Shown: in pieces, positions 1-8,614 of the stretch | How the letters are laid out: the number at the start of each line of letters is the position of its first letter | Position numbering within the stretch: position 1 is the stretch's first letter | DNA from: Chloroflexota bacterium | Lineage (GTDB): Bacteria > Chloroflexota > Anaerolineae > UBA4142 | NCBI GenBank assembly: GCA_016215025.1 | Contig: JACRMI010000054.1 | Span: 25,119 to 89,118 of the forward strand | DNA length: 64,000 nt | Direction of reading: 5' to 3' | Made by a program: the position numbers and the translations under genes | Notes under the pieces: generated by a model | Told to the model about the DNA's origin: nothing | Seen by the model: only the letters and a program-made list of their open reading frames with translations | The model's database searches: none

Positions 1-453
1 GATGCGCAAGATGTCGCCGTCGATTGTATGTTGCGCGGCTTGCCAGCCCTCTCGCTGACGAACCATACCGGCGTCGTCACTGCCATCGCGAACGATATTG
101 GCTTTGAGAATGTTTTCCTGCGGCAGATCAGCGCGTTGGGCAAGCCCGGCGATCTCGCCATCGGCATTTCGACGAGCGGCAATTCCCGCGACCTTGAATT
201 GGCATTTGAGATGGCGCACCGCATGGAAATGGTGACGATGGGCTTGGCAGGTTACGAAGGCGGCAAGACCGCGGAATTGCATCGCCTGGGCATCGTCGAT
301 TTTTGTTTCGTCGCGCCGTCGCTGCACATATCGCGCATTCAAGAAGCGCACGCGACGATCTATCATACGCTGATCGAGTTGACGCAGCGCATCCTGGAGC
401 GTTCTGAGGTCGAGACTTTATCAAATCAGGATTCGGTGGCGACTCGGATCTGA
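1..453 (+). CDS. SIS-domain protein, phosphoheptose isomerase-like (5' end outside window)
   Basis: The frame is open from base 1 and ends at 453, so only the C-terminal part is present. It shows the sugar-isomerase (SIS) core: an alternating beta/alpha pattern with the sugar-phosphate loop around GISTSGNSRD, then a helical tail. This resembles GmhA-type sedoheptulose 7-phosphate isomerases. It lies 83 bases before the chosen hypE start, and GmhA-like SIS proteins are known to sit inside hyp operons of several phyla, so it may belong to hydrogenase maturation rather than to LPS heptose synthesis. That role is inference. The missing N-terminus prevents a firm family call. Confidence 0.75.
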   Translation, partial: DAQDVAVDCMLRGLPALSLTNHTGVVTAIANDIGFENVFLRQISALGKPGDLAIGISTSGNSRDLELAFEMAHRMEMVTMGLAGYEGGKTAELHRLGIVDFCFVAPSLHISRIQEAHATIYHTLIELTQRILERSEVETLSNQDSVATRI

Positions 454-536
454 CCTGGTTAATAGCAGCAACGCCATCGGTTTGGAACCGACGGCGATTG
501 ATCCGAAACAAATCCACTGGGGTAGGCAGATTGAAC

Positions 537-1616
537 ATGGACCAACTGGCGAGTAAAACAGTGTTGCAACCGTTTGAAAACATCGAGGTGATACAGGAAA
601 AATCGATTCAACTCAGCGAGACGCTCGTCACATTGGCGCAAGGCAGCGGCGGCGCAGCGACCCATGCTTTGATCGAAGGCTTGTTCGCGCACGCGTTTGC
701 CAATTCCTTGCTAAGCAAATTGGACGACGCCGCAGTGTTTCCCGTCGATGGTGCGCGGCTCGCCTTCACGACAGACTCGTACATCGTCGATCCACTTTTT
801 TTCAACGGCGGCGATATTGGCGACCTGGCCGTAAATGGGACCGTCAACGATTTGGCAACATCGGGCGCAGAGCCATTGTATCTGACGGCAGGCTTTATTA
901 TCGAAGAAGGATTTCCCCTTACAGATTTAGAGCGCATCGTTCAATCGATGGCACGCGCGGCGGCACAGGCTGGCGTTTCCATCGTCACCGGCGATACGCG
1001 CGTCGTAAACAAAAACCGAGCTGACAAGTTATTTATCAACACCGCGGGCATTGGCGTCATTCGACGCCAGGTCAATTTATCCGCCGCGAATGCGCAGCCC
1101 GGCGACAAAGTCATTCTCAGCGGCCCCATCGGCGAGCATGGCGTCGCTATTATGGCAGCGCGCGGTGAATTGGATGGCAATTTTAAGAGCGACACCGCGC
1201 CATTGAATGGATTGATCAAATCTATTTTCCATGTAACGACCCAGGTACATTGTCTCAAAGACCCAACGCGCGGTGGCATAGCTACGGCATTAAATCAAAT
1301 CGCCAAGTCGTCCGGTGTGACCATAACGATTCAAGAAGATGCGATTCTAGTCAGCGCAGAAACACGGCGCGCTTGTGCATTGCTTGGCATCGACCCTTTG
1401 CAAGCGGCGAACGAAGGCAAGCTCATTGCGATTGTGCCTGGCGAAATTGCCGACACTGTGGTCGCCGCGATGCGCCAGCATCCCATCGGCAAGAACGCGC
1501 GCGTCATCGGCGAAATTTCGGCAGAGTCGAAGGACGTGGTCTTGCTGCAAACCCAGACCGGCGGTCATCGCGTAATCGATATGCTAACCGGCGATAGGTT
1601 GTCACGGATTTGCTGA
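537..1616 (+). CDS. hypE: Hydrogenase expression/formation protein HypE
   Basis: HypE dehydrates a carbamoylated C-terminal cysteine to a thiocyanate and, with HypF, supplies the CN ligands of the [NiFe] hydrogenase active site. The product (359 aa from the ATG chosen here) has the PurM-like ATP-binding fold, with the family opening LAQGSGG, a DDAAVF motif and LKDPTRGG in the second half. It ends in the diagnostic R-I-C terminus whose cysteine is the reactive residue. An in-frame start at 498 would add 13 residues that do not look conserved. The stop overlaps the next start (TGATG), suggesting translational coupling. The rest of the hyp/hydrogenase set would lie upstream of the window. Confidence 0.92.
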   Translation: MDQLASKTVLQPFENIEVIQEKSIQLSETLVTLAQGSGGAATHALIEGLFAHAFANSLLSKLDDAAVFPVDGARLAFTTDSYIVDPLFFNGGDIGDLAVNGTVNDLATSGAEPLYLTAGFIIEEGFPLTDLERIVQSMARAAAQAGVSIVTGDTRVVNKNRADKLFINTAGIGVIRRQVNLSAANAQPGDKVILSGPIGEHGVAIMAARGELDGNFKSDTAPLNGLIKSIFHVTTQVHCLKDPTRGGIATALNQIAKSSGVTITIQEDAILVSAETRRACALLGIDPLQAANEGKLIAIVPGEIADTVVAAMRQHPIGKNARVIGEISAESKDVVLLQTQTGGHRVIDMLTGDRLSRIC

Positions 1617-2101
1617 TGGCCCACGGACAAGCAGCCCAGGAGGACTCGGCGGTTGGGCGACTGACGCATTACCTCGGTCGCGTCGAAGACCTTGTTCTAA
1701 CCTTGACCGCGATTGTCCTGGTCGTCATGGCTTTGGTTACGCTGATTAACACATTGGTCAGCCTATCCAGCGTGGTCACCCAGGGCATGTCCCGTCTGCT
1801 TGCCGTCGAAACACTCGACAGTGTGTTGCTCGTGATTATCACGATGGAAGTTTTTTACACGGTAACCCTGTCGCTCAAGTCACATACCTTGGTCGCCGAA
1901 CCGTTCTTGATCGTCGGCGCAATCGCCGCCGTACGGCGCGTGCTCGTTATCACCGCCGCCACCGGCACACCCCAAGCCAATCCCGAATTCGTCATGCGGG
2001 AACTCGTCGAATTGGGATTGTTAGCGCTAGTCGTTTTTTTCATTGCGGCATCTGTGTATCTATTGCGCAAAGGACAGCAATATCCGTCGGAGAAGGAATG
2101 A
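1616..2101 (+). CDS. PsiE-like phosphate-starvation-inducible membrane protein
   Basis: A 161-aa integral membrane protein with about four predicted transmembrane helices, roughly residues 20-45, 65-90, 95-115 and 135-155. The pattern of hydrophobic helices, with a VETLDSVLLVIITMEVFYT stretch in the second helix, resembles the PsiE family (phosphate-starvation-inducible E). The biochemical role of that family is not established. The ATG at 1616 overlaps the hypE stop; a TTG two codons upstream is also possible. It may be co-transcribed with hypE, though no functional link is evident. Confidence 0.6.
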   Translation: MAHGQAAQEDSAVGRLTHYLGRVEDLVLTLTAIVLVVMALVTLINTLVSLSSVVTQGMSRLLAVETLDSVLLVIITMEVFYTVTLSLKSHTLVAEPFLIVGAIAAVRRVLVITAATGTPQANPEFVMRELVELGLLALVVFFIAASVYLLRKGQQYPSEKE

Positions 2102-2134
2102 GCGATTGCCGTCGTCGTTTTTCCGGAGAGCCGA

Positions 2135-2785
2135 ATGCCGCAGATTTTCCATCGTAGTACGAACACGATCTCACGCGTGAGCATTTTTGGCTTGGTTTTT
2201 ATTTTGGCGGCAATCCTTCTCGTGCTGTGGTTACTCGTCCGCTCCGAGTACGCCACCGGCGTCGGCGTCCATCTCGATCAACCGGTTCCCTTTAGCCACA
2301 AGCATCACGTCGGCGATGAGGGGATCGATTGCCGCTATTGTCATACGACGGTTGAGACCGCGGCGTTTGCCGGAATACCTTCCGTCGAAATTTGCATGAA
2401 CTGTCATAGCCAGATTTGGGCATCGAGTCCAGTGCTCGCGCCCGTGCGCGACGCGTTCAGCAAAAATACGCCGATGGTTTGGAATCGCGTGTACGTCTTG
2501 CCCGACTTTGTCTATTTCGATCACAGCATTCATGTTCAAAAAGGCGTGGGCTGTGCCACCTGCCACGGCCCAATCGAACAGATGCCGCTCACGGCTAAAG
2601 CGACTAGCATGCAGATGGAATGGTGCGTCGAATGCCATCGCGACCCTGGGAAATATCTGCGTCCGCGCGACCAAGTGTTTAAGGTCGATTATGTCCCGCC
2701 CGCGAATCAAGCGGCGCTCGGTCAAAGATTGATCGCCGAATACAACGTCAAATCCAAGCTCGATTGTTCGGTGTGTCATCGATGA
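2135..2785 (+). CDS. actA: Alternative complex III subunit ActA, pentaheme cytochrome c
   Basis: Membrane-anchored periplasmic pentaheme cytochrome of the alternative complex III, the quinol:cytochrome c/oxidase oxidoreductase that replaces bc1. Of 216 residues, about 15-36 form one N-terminal helix. Five CxxCH heme sites follow at about C66, C87, C140, C164 and C211, with free histidines (SHKHH, FDHSIH) as likely distal ligands. It is first in the act operon, followed by actB after a 206-base gap that holds an inverted repeat. The heme count and order match ActA. Confidence 0.93.
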   Translation: MPQIFHRSTNTISRVSIFGLVFILAAILLVLWLLVRSEYATGVGVHLDQPVPFSHKHHVGDEGIDCRYCHTTVETAAFAGIPSVEICMNCHSQIWASSPVLAPVRDAFSKNTPMVWNRVYVLPDFVYFDHSIHVQKGVGCATCHGPIEQMPLTAKATSMQMEWCVECHRDPGKYLRPRDQVFKVDYVPPANQAALGQRLIAEYNVKSKLDCSVCHR

Positions 2786-2795
2786 ATACTAGGAC

Positions 2796-2950
2796 TGTCA
2801 TTGCGAGCAGCGACGTGAAAGAGTGTCGCTGCAAATAATCAACGGAGCGACGAAGCAATCTCCATCTAAGCGGAGATTGCTTCGTCGGCACACGAATAAC
2901 CCAGTTCTAGTCCATGATGAGGTTATACTGCGTGCCTCCTCGCAATGACA
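2796..2950. repeat. Palindromic repeat element with TGTCATTGCGAG ends
   Basis: The stretch between actA and actB is bounded by perfect 12-base inverted ends (TGTCATTGCGAG at 2796-2807, its complement at 2939-2950). Inside is a perfect 16-base stem (2848-2863 with 2872-2887) around an 8-base loop. No ORF is evident. The same terminal sequence recurs at 49345-49431, so this is a dispersed REP/MITE-like element. As RNA it would fold strongly between two operon genes and could modulate actB expression; that is inference. Confidence 0.8.
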
Positions 2951-2991
2951 GCAGACAGAGTATACGTTTTACGCTTTATCATTCAGGAATC

Positions 2992-5967
2992 ATGCGAACC
3001 GACCCACAAAAACTTTTTGGAAAACTAACAACCAAAACTGGCAAAGAATATTGGCGCAGTCTGGATGAACTAGCGAACACTCCACAATTTCAAGAATTGC
3101 TGGAACGTGAGTACCCGCGTTATGCGGCTGTGCTCGATACGGGAATAAGCCGCCGCCAATTCTTAAAACTCCTCGGCGCATCGCTCGCGCTGGCAGGACT
3201 GACCGCTTGCGGAGTTCCCCCCGCTGAGAAAATCGTTCCGTACGTGCGCCAACCCAGTCAATTTGTGCCAGGCAAACCGCTCTACTATGCCACCGCGATG
3301 ACGCTTAACGGTTACGCGCGCGGTCTCCTCGTCGAAAATCACCTGGGTCGCCCAATCAAAGTTGAAGGGAATCCCGATCATCCCGACAGTCTTGGCGCGA
3401 CCGATATTTTTGCGCAAGCGTCGATTTTATCGTTGTACGATCCCGACCGTTCCCAAGTCATCACGCACAGAGGACAGATCGATACCTGGGAAAAATTTTT
3501 CTGCGAATTGGCAAATGCAGTCGATGCGCAAAAGGCGCGGCAAGGCGCGGGACTAGCGATTCTCACCGAGACCGTCACCTCGCCGACGCTCGCCGATCAA
3601 TTGCGGACGCTGCTCAAAAATTTCCCCAGCGCGAAATGGTACCAGTACGATCCCGCCGCTCGCGACAACGCCTACGCGGGTTCCCAGCTTGCGTTCGGAC
3701 AAGCGGTCGAAACGAATTATCACATCGACAAAGCCGACGTCATCGTTTCGCTCGACTCCGATTTTCTGCTCGCTGCGCCTGGCAGCTTGCGCTACGCCCG
3801 CGATTTTGCGGCGCGTCGTCGATTAGAAGGTCAAGCGACGATGAATCGGCTTTACGTCGTCGAAAGCACGCCAACGATTACGGGCGCTAAAGCCGATCAT
3901 CGCTTGGGGCTGCGCGCGAGTGACGTTGAATTTTTCGCGCGTGCTCTTGCGATGAATGTGGGTGTTCGCAATCTCACATTCGAAACTATGCCGCCGACCA
4001 TTCCAGCGAATTGGGTTACGGCGCTAGCAAAAGACCTTCAGCAGCATCGCGGTTCCAGTCTCGTGATGGCCGGCGACGTGCAGCCGCCTATCGTTCACGC
4101 GCTCGCTCACGCGTTGAATAACGCCCTGGGCAATGTTGGCGCAACCATTACCTACACCGATCCAATCGCAGCGAACCCGACGAACACGTTGAATTCATTG
4201 CGTGGTCTCGTCGGCGACCTGAACGACAATCGTGTCGAGTTGATGTTGATTCTCGGCAGCAATCCTATTTACAACGCGCCAGCCGATTTAAAATTTGACG
4301 AGGCGCTCGCCAAAGCCAAGCTGCGCATTCACCTGGGCGAGTACGAAGACGAGACAGCCGCGTTGTGCGATTGGCACATTCCGCAAGCGCATTATCTCGA
4401 AACGTGGAGCGATACGCGCGCGTACGACGGCACCGTTTCGATTGTTCAGCCGCTTATCGCGCCACTCTACGGCGGCAAGTCGACTCACGAATTGCTCGCA
4501 GCCCTCGGCGACAATCCCACGCTGTCGGGATACGAGATTGTTCAAAATTATTGGAAGAGCCAGCATCCGGGTTCCGATTTCGACACGTTTTGGAACAAAG
4601 CATTGAACGATGGCATTGTACCAAACACAAACGCGAGAACGCGCACGCCAACCTTAAGAACCGATTGGACGAATCAAACCAATCGAACCGCTTCCAACAA
4701 TTTTGAAATTACGTTTCGACCGGATCCAAGTATTTACGACGGTCGATTTGCGAACAATGGCTGGCTTCAGGAATTGCCCAAGCCATTGACGCGGCTTACG
4801 TGGGACAATGTCGCGCTCGTCAGCCCAGCCACGGCGCAACGACTCGATCTCAGGTATGAATTGGCAAGCGCAGGTGGCACAGTGCGCACCGACGTAATCG
4901 AATTGAACTATCAAGGTCGAATGCTGCGCGCGCCGATTTGGATTACGCCCGGTCAGCCCGACGATTCGATCACCGTGTTCCTGGGTTACGGGCGAACGCG
5001 CGCGGGCAAGGTTGGAACGGGCATCGGCTACAACGCGTACGCGATTCGCACGTCGAATGCGCCGTGGATTGGAACGGGGTTGGAGATTCGCAAGACCGGC
5101 GAACGCTTCGAGTTGGCCTCGGTGCAACAACACACCTTGGTCGAAGGGCGTGGACTGATTCAGGCAGCAACGCTTGACGAATTTCAAAAGAATCCGAACT
5201 TTGCGCACGAGAGCAAAGCACCGAAACAATCGTTGTATCCAGAGTACAAGTCCGAGGGTTATGCGTGGGGCATGGCAATCGATTTGAATTCGTGCATCGG
5301 CTGCAATGCGTGCGTGGTCGCGTGCCAGTCCGAAAACAATATTCCGATTGTCGGCAAAGACCAGGTGTTAAAAGCGCGCGAGATGCATTGGCTCCGCATC
5401 GACACGTATCATGCCGGCGACGCCAACAATCCCGAAACTTTTTTCGAACCCGTGCCGTGCATGCAATGCGAGAACGCGCCGTGCGAATTGGTGTGTCCGG
5501 TTGCCGCAACCGTTCACAGCAGCGAAGGTCTGAACGACATGGTTTACAACCGTTGCGTCGGCACGCGTTATTGTTCCAACAATTGTCCCTACAAAGTTCG
5601 GCGTTTCAATTTTTTGCAATTCGCCGATTGGGACACGTCCAGTCTCAAAGCGATGCGCAACCCAGACGTTACCGTGCGTAGTCGCGGCGTGATGGAAAAA
5701 TGCACCTACTGCGTCCAACGCATCAATCATGCGCGCATCACGGCGGAAAATGAAGGACGCACGATTCGGGATGGCGAGGTGATTACGGCGTGTGCGGCTG
5801 CCTGCTCCGCCGATGCCATCGTCTTTGGCGACATCAACGACAAAAATAGTCGCGTTGCCAAGTTGAAAGCTAGCTCGCGCAATTATGCGTTGCTCGAAGA
5901 ATTGAACACGCGCCCGCGCACGACGTATCTGGCGGCGGTGCGAAATCCAAATCCGGAGATAGGGTGA
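2992..5967 (+). CDS. actB: Alternative complex III subunit ActB, molybdopterin-like plus iron-sulfur fusion
   Basis: The large electron-transfer subunit of alternative complex III, 991 aa. Residues 53-73 carry a twin-arginine signal (SRRQFLKLLG) running into a lipobox-like LTAC. The next ~700 residues resemble a molybdopterin oxidoreductase large subunit, a domain known to lack the molybdenum cofactor in ActB. The last ~240 residues are an NrfC/PsrB-like ferredoxin domain with Cys clusters CIGCNACVVAC, CMQCENAPCELVCP, CVGTRYCSNNCP and CTYC...CAAAC for three [4Fe-4S] and one [3Fe-4S]. The start at 2992 is preferred to an upstream ATG at 2914 because the latter lies in the repeat; AGGAA precedes it. 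Confidence 0.93.
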   Translation: MRTDPQKLFGKLTTKTGKEYWRSLDELANTPQFQELLEREYPRYAAVLDTGISRRQFLKLLGASLALAGLTACGVPPAEKIVPYVRQPSQFVPGKPLYYATAMTLNGYARGLLVENHLGRPIKVEGNPDHPDSLGATDIFAQASILSLYDPDRSQVITHRGQIDTWEKFFCELANAVDAQKARQGAGLAILTETVTSPTLADQLRTLLKNFPSAKWYQYDPAARDNAYAGSQLAFGQAVETNYHIDKADVIVSLDSDFLLAAPGSLRYARDFAARRRLEGQATMNRLYVVESTPTITGAKADHRLGLRASDVEFFARALAMNVGVRNLTFETMPPTIPANWVTALAKDLQQHRGSSLVMAGDVQPPIVHALAHALNNALGNVGATITYTDPIAANPTNTLNSLRGLVGDLNDNRVELMLILGSNPIYNAPADLKFDEALAKAKLRIHLGEYEDETAALCDWHIPQAHYLETWSDTRAYDGTVSIVQPLIAPLYGGKSTHELLAALGDNPTLSGYEIVQNYWKSQHPGSDFDTFWNKALNDGIVPNTNARTRTPTLRTDWTNQTNRTASNNFEITFRPDPSIYDGRFANNGWLQELPKPLTRLTWDNVALVSPATAQRLDLRYELASAGGTVRTDVIELNYQGRMLRAPIWITPGQPDDSITVFLGYGRTRAGKVGTGIGYNAYAIRTSNAPWIGTGLEIRKTGERFELASVQQHTLVEGRGLIQAATLDEFQKNPNFAHESKAPKQSLYPEYKSEGYAWGMAIDLNSCIGCNACVVACQSENNIPIVGKDQVLKAREMHWLRIDTYHAGDANNPETFFEPVPCMQCENAPCELVCPVAATVHSSEGLNDMVYNRCVGTRYCSNNCPYKVRRFNFLQFADWDTSSLKAMRNPDVTVRSRGVMEKCTYCVQRINHARITAENEGRTIRDGEVITACAAACSADAIVFGDINDKNSRVAKLKASSRNYALLEELNTRPRTTYLAAVRNPNPEIG

Positions 5968-6061
5968 GACCCTAACGGTTTCTTGCGTTAACCCAAACCT
6001 TGGTCAACCAACGCAGCTTGACCTAGCCGCACCTTGAAAGGGGTAAGAAACCGTTAGGGTC
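5968..6061. repeat. Inverted repeat with 17-base perfect arms
   Basis: Directly after the actB stop, 5968-5984 is perfectly complementary to 6045-6061, enclosing about 60 bases. The arms contain CCCTAACGGTTTCT. No ORF is present. A related TTAGGGTCTAG tail is visible at about 14811-14821, suggesting a dispersed repeat. There is no T-run after it, so it is not a typical intrinsic terminator. Confidence 0.7.
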
Positions 6062-6072
6062 TAGGAACATCC

Positions 6073-7458
6073 ATGACTGAAGAAATGAATCCCCCAACGG
6101 AATCACATCAAACGCCAGTGCTTGCGCCAGGCTATACGTTTGCATCGATCACGGAAAAAATTAGTGCGCTCGTTCTGCGCGGCACACCGCGCGGATGGTA
6201 CATCGGCTTTGCGATTGCGTTCACGTTGGTCATGGTGTTGCTTTTCGCCGTGACGTATTTGCTCGTCGTCGGCGTGGGCATATGGGGCGTCAATATTCCC
6301 GTTGCGTGGGGCTTTGCCATCGTCAATTTCGTGTGGTGGATTGGAATCGGACATGCCGGCACACTGATCTCGGCGATTCTGTTGCTCTTTCGCCAACAAT
6401 GGCGCACGTCGATCAATCGCTTTGCGGAAGCGATGACGCTCTTCGCCGTCGCCTGTGCTGCGCTTTTTCCGGTCTTGCATTTGGGGCGTCCCTGGTTTTT
6501 CTATTGGCTCATTCCGTATCCATCGACGATGGGCGTCTGGCCCCAATTTCGCAGCCCGCTCGTTTGGGACTTTTTCGCCATCACGACGTATGGGACCGTA
6601 TCGTTATTATTTTGGTACATGGGCATGATTCCCGATTTAGCGACGCTGCGGGATCGTTCCACCCGAACGCTTCCACGAATTATTTTTGGGATTTTGGCGA
6701 TGGGTTGGCGCGGCGATGCGCGCCACTGGCTGCGTTATCAACGCGCGTATTTTTTGCTGGCCGCGCTAGCAACCCCGCTCGTCGTTTCCGTACATAGCAT
6801 CGTCAGCACCGATTTTGCGGTGAGCTTGGTCCCCGGTTGGCACTCGACGATCTTTCCGCCGTACTTTGTTGCGGGCGCGTTGTATTCCGGCTTCGCCATG
6901 GTCTTGACGATCACGATTCCGCTGCGCCTGTTTTTCGATTTGAAAGATTTCATAACGATGCGCCACATCGACAACATGGCCAAGCTCATGCTCGCAAGTG
7001 GACTCGTCGTAGCATACGGCTATCTGATGGAAATTTTTATGGCGTGGTACAGCGGCGGCATCTTTGAACAAGCCATCTATTTGAATCGCGCGTTCGGAGC
7101 GTACGCGCCGTGGTTCTGGGCATTGATTTTATTCAACGTCCTCATTCCACAGTTGCTGTGGTTTCAGAAAATTCGTACCAACATAGTCGTGCTCTTTTTT
7201 CTTGCGCTCATCATCAACACTGGAATGTGGATCGAGCGCTTCGTCATCGTGGTAACAAGTCTCAGCCGCGATTTCATGCCGTCGGCGTGGGGGCTGTACT
7301 CGCCGACGATGTGGGACTGGGCAACGTTCGCCGGTTCGATTGGATTATTCTTCGCGCTGATGTTTTTGTTTATTCGTTTTTTACCCGTCATTTCGATTTT
7401 TGAAATGCGCGAGTTGCTCGCTGAAACAAAAGAGCACCCAGCGGGGCAATCGCAGTAG
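6073..7458 (+). CDS. actC: Alternative complex III subunit ActC, NrfD/PsrC-like quinol-binding membrane protein
   Basis: A 461-aa polytopic protein of the NrfD/PsrC family with about ten transmembrane helices. In alternative complex III, ActC and ActF are the paired membrane subunits, and ActC interacts with the iron-sulfur domain of ActB and oxidises quinol. Family features seen include FVWWIGIGHAGTLISAILLL in helix 2 and a conserved HLGRPWFFYWL loop. It starts just after an inverted repeat and is followed by a frameshifted DUF305 gene and then actD. Confidence 0.92.
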   Translation: MTEEMNPPTESHQTPVLAPGYTFASITEKISALVLRGTPRGWYIGFAIAFTLVMVLLFAVTYLLVVGVGIWGVNIPVAWGFAIVNFVWWIGIGHAGTLISAILLLFRQQWRTSINRFAEAMTLFAVACAALFPVLHLGRPWFFYWLIPYPSTMGVWPQFRSPLVWDFFAITTYGTVSLLFWYMGMIPDLATLRDRSTRTLPRIIFGILAMGWRGDARHWLRYQRAYFLLAALATPLVVSVHSIVSTDFAVSLVPGWHSTIFPPYFVAGALYSGFAMVLTITIPLRLFFDLKDFITMRHIDNMAKLMLASGLVVAYGYLMEIFMAWYSGGIFEQAIYLNRAFGAYAPWFWALILFNVLIPQLLWFQKIRTNIVVLFFLALIINTGMWIERFVIVVTSLSRDFMPSAWGLYSPTMWDWATFAGSIGLFFALMFLFIRFLPVISIFEMRELLAETKEHPAGQSQ

Positions 7459-7495
7459 GATTGACTTGCCGAGTGTGACTGTTAGGGAGGTATTG

Positions 7496-8016
7496 ATGAA
7501 CCACGCACACCCCATGCAACCCAACGTGGCACATCACCAAGCAGACCGTATGGAACACAACATGGAACACAGCAACAGGCAATACGGTTACTTGTTGATT
7601 ATGGGCATCCTATCGTTCATTTCGATGTACGTGCTCATGTATACCATGGTGGATACCTTTGCGAATGTCTTGGCAAATTTCAATCAATTCTATATGGCAG
7701 GGCTAATGACCGCTCCAATGATTCTCATCGAACTCTTGTTGATGCGTGCCATGTATCAGAACAAAAAATGGAACGCGCTGATCGGGGGGGCTGCGTCGCT
7801 GCTCTGATCTTGTTTTTCACACTCATCCGCTGGCAGGTAGCAATCTCCGACACGCAGTTTTTGCGATCGATGATTCCGCATCATGGAGGAGCGGTTCTCA
7901 TGTGTGAAAACGCTTCCATCCGAGACCCTGAAATCAAAACCTTATGCCAAAACATCATCTCCAGCCAGCAACGCGAGATCGATCAAATGAAAGCGATATT
8001 GGAACGGCTCAAGTAG
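7496..8016 (+). pseudogene. DUF305-family membrane protein, frameshifted at a G7 run
   Basis: The first frame from ATG 7496 (preceded by GGGAGG) encodes a His/Met-rich N-terminus and two transmembrane helices, then stops at 7807. The continuation lies in another frame to 8016 and has a third helix and a typical DUF305 segment (FLRSMIPHHGGAVLM, SQQREIDQMK). The two join at the seven-G run 7784-7790; eight Gs would give one continuous protein of about 174 aa. DUF305 proteins are small His/Met-rich, probably metal-binding envelope proteins. This may be a sequencing/assembly error, a true pseudogene, or a slippage-expressed gene. Its position inside the act operon is unusual. Confidence 0.8.
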
Positions 8017-8074
8017 CCTGTCGCATGTTGCCAAAATTCCCACGCCGCAAGCTTGATGCGACTTTACCTGTGAC

Positions 8075-8614
8075 ATGAAACGTGAGACAATGATTTACGG
8101 CTTGCTCGCCGAATTTGATAACGCCGATAAACTCGTCGCCGCAACGCAACGCACGCACGATGAGGGCTATCGTATGATCGACGCGTACACGCCATACCCG
8201 GTTGAGGGACTAGCGGAGGCGCTCGGCTTTCATCGGACCTGGGTCCCGCCGTTAGTTCTGCTCGGCGGCATCATCGGCGCGGTGACAGGCTATGCGCTGC
8301 AATATTACGTGTCGGTTATCGCTTATCCCGTAAATGTCGGCGGACGACCGCTGAACACGTGGCCCATGTTCGTCCCAGTCACGTTCGAAATGACGATTCT
8401 GTTCGCGGCGTTGTTTGCCGTCTTGTCGATGTTTGCGCTCAACGGTCTGCCGATGCCGTATCATCCGTTGTTCAACGTACCGCGTTTTGACTTGGCAACG
8501 CGTGATCGATTTTTTCTCGTCGTGCGTTCGAACGATCCGAAATTCGATTTGGACGCGACGCGAAAATTTCTGGCGAATCTTGGCGCGCAGCAGGTGTTTG
8601 ATGTACCGCAGTGA
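8075..8614 (+). CDS. actD: Alternative complex III subunit ActD (DUF3341)
   Basis: A 179-aa protein matching the ActD layout: a cytoplasmic N-terminal part beginning with IYGLLAEFDNADKL, two transmembrane helices (about residues 60-85 and 105-130) separated by a short loop, and a C-terminal soluble tail with the conserved PRFDLATRDRFFLVV. ActD is a membrane subunit of alternative complex III without cofactors. An internal ATG at 8090 is an alternative start. The 3' end overlaps actE by 14 bases. Confidence 0.9.
   Translation: MKRETMIYGLLAEFDNADKLVAATQRTHDEGYRMIDAYTPYPVEGLAEALGFHRTWVPPLVLLGGIIGAVTGYALQYYVSVIAYPVNVGGRPLNTWPMFVPVTFEMTILFAALFAVLSMFALNGLPMPYHPLFNVPRFDLATRDRFFLVVRSNDPKFDLDATRKFLANLGAQQVFDVPQ

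Noticed and set aside
2914..2991. A start for actB at 2914.
   Set aside because: It would translate the end of a palindromic element; the start at 2992 gives the expected N-terminus.
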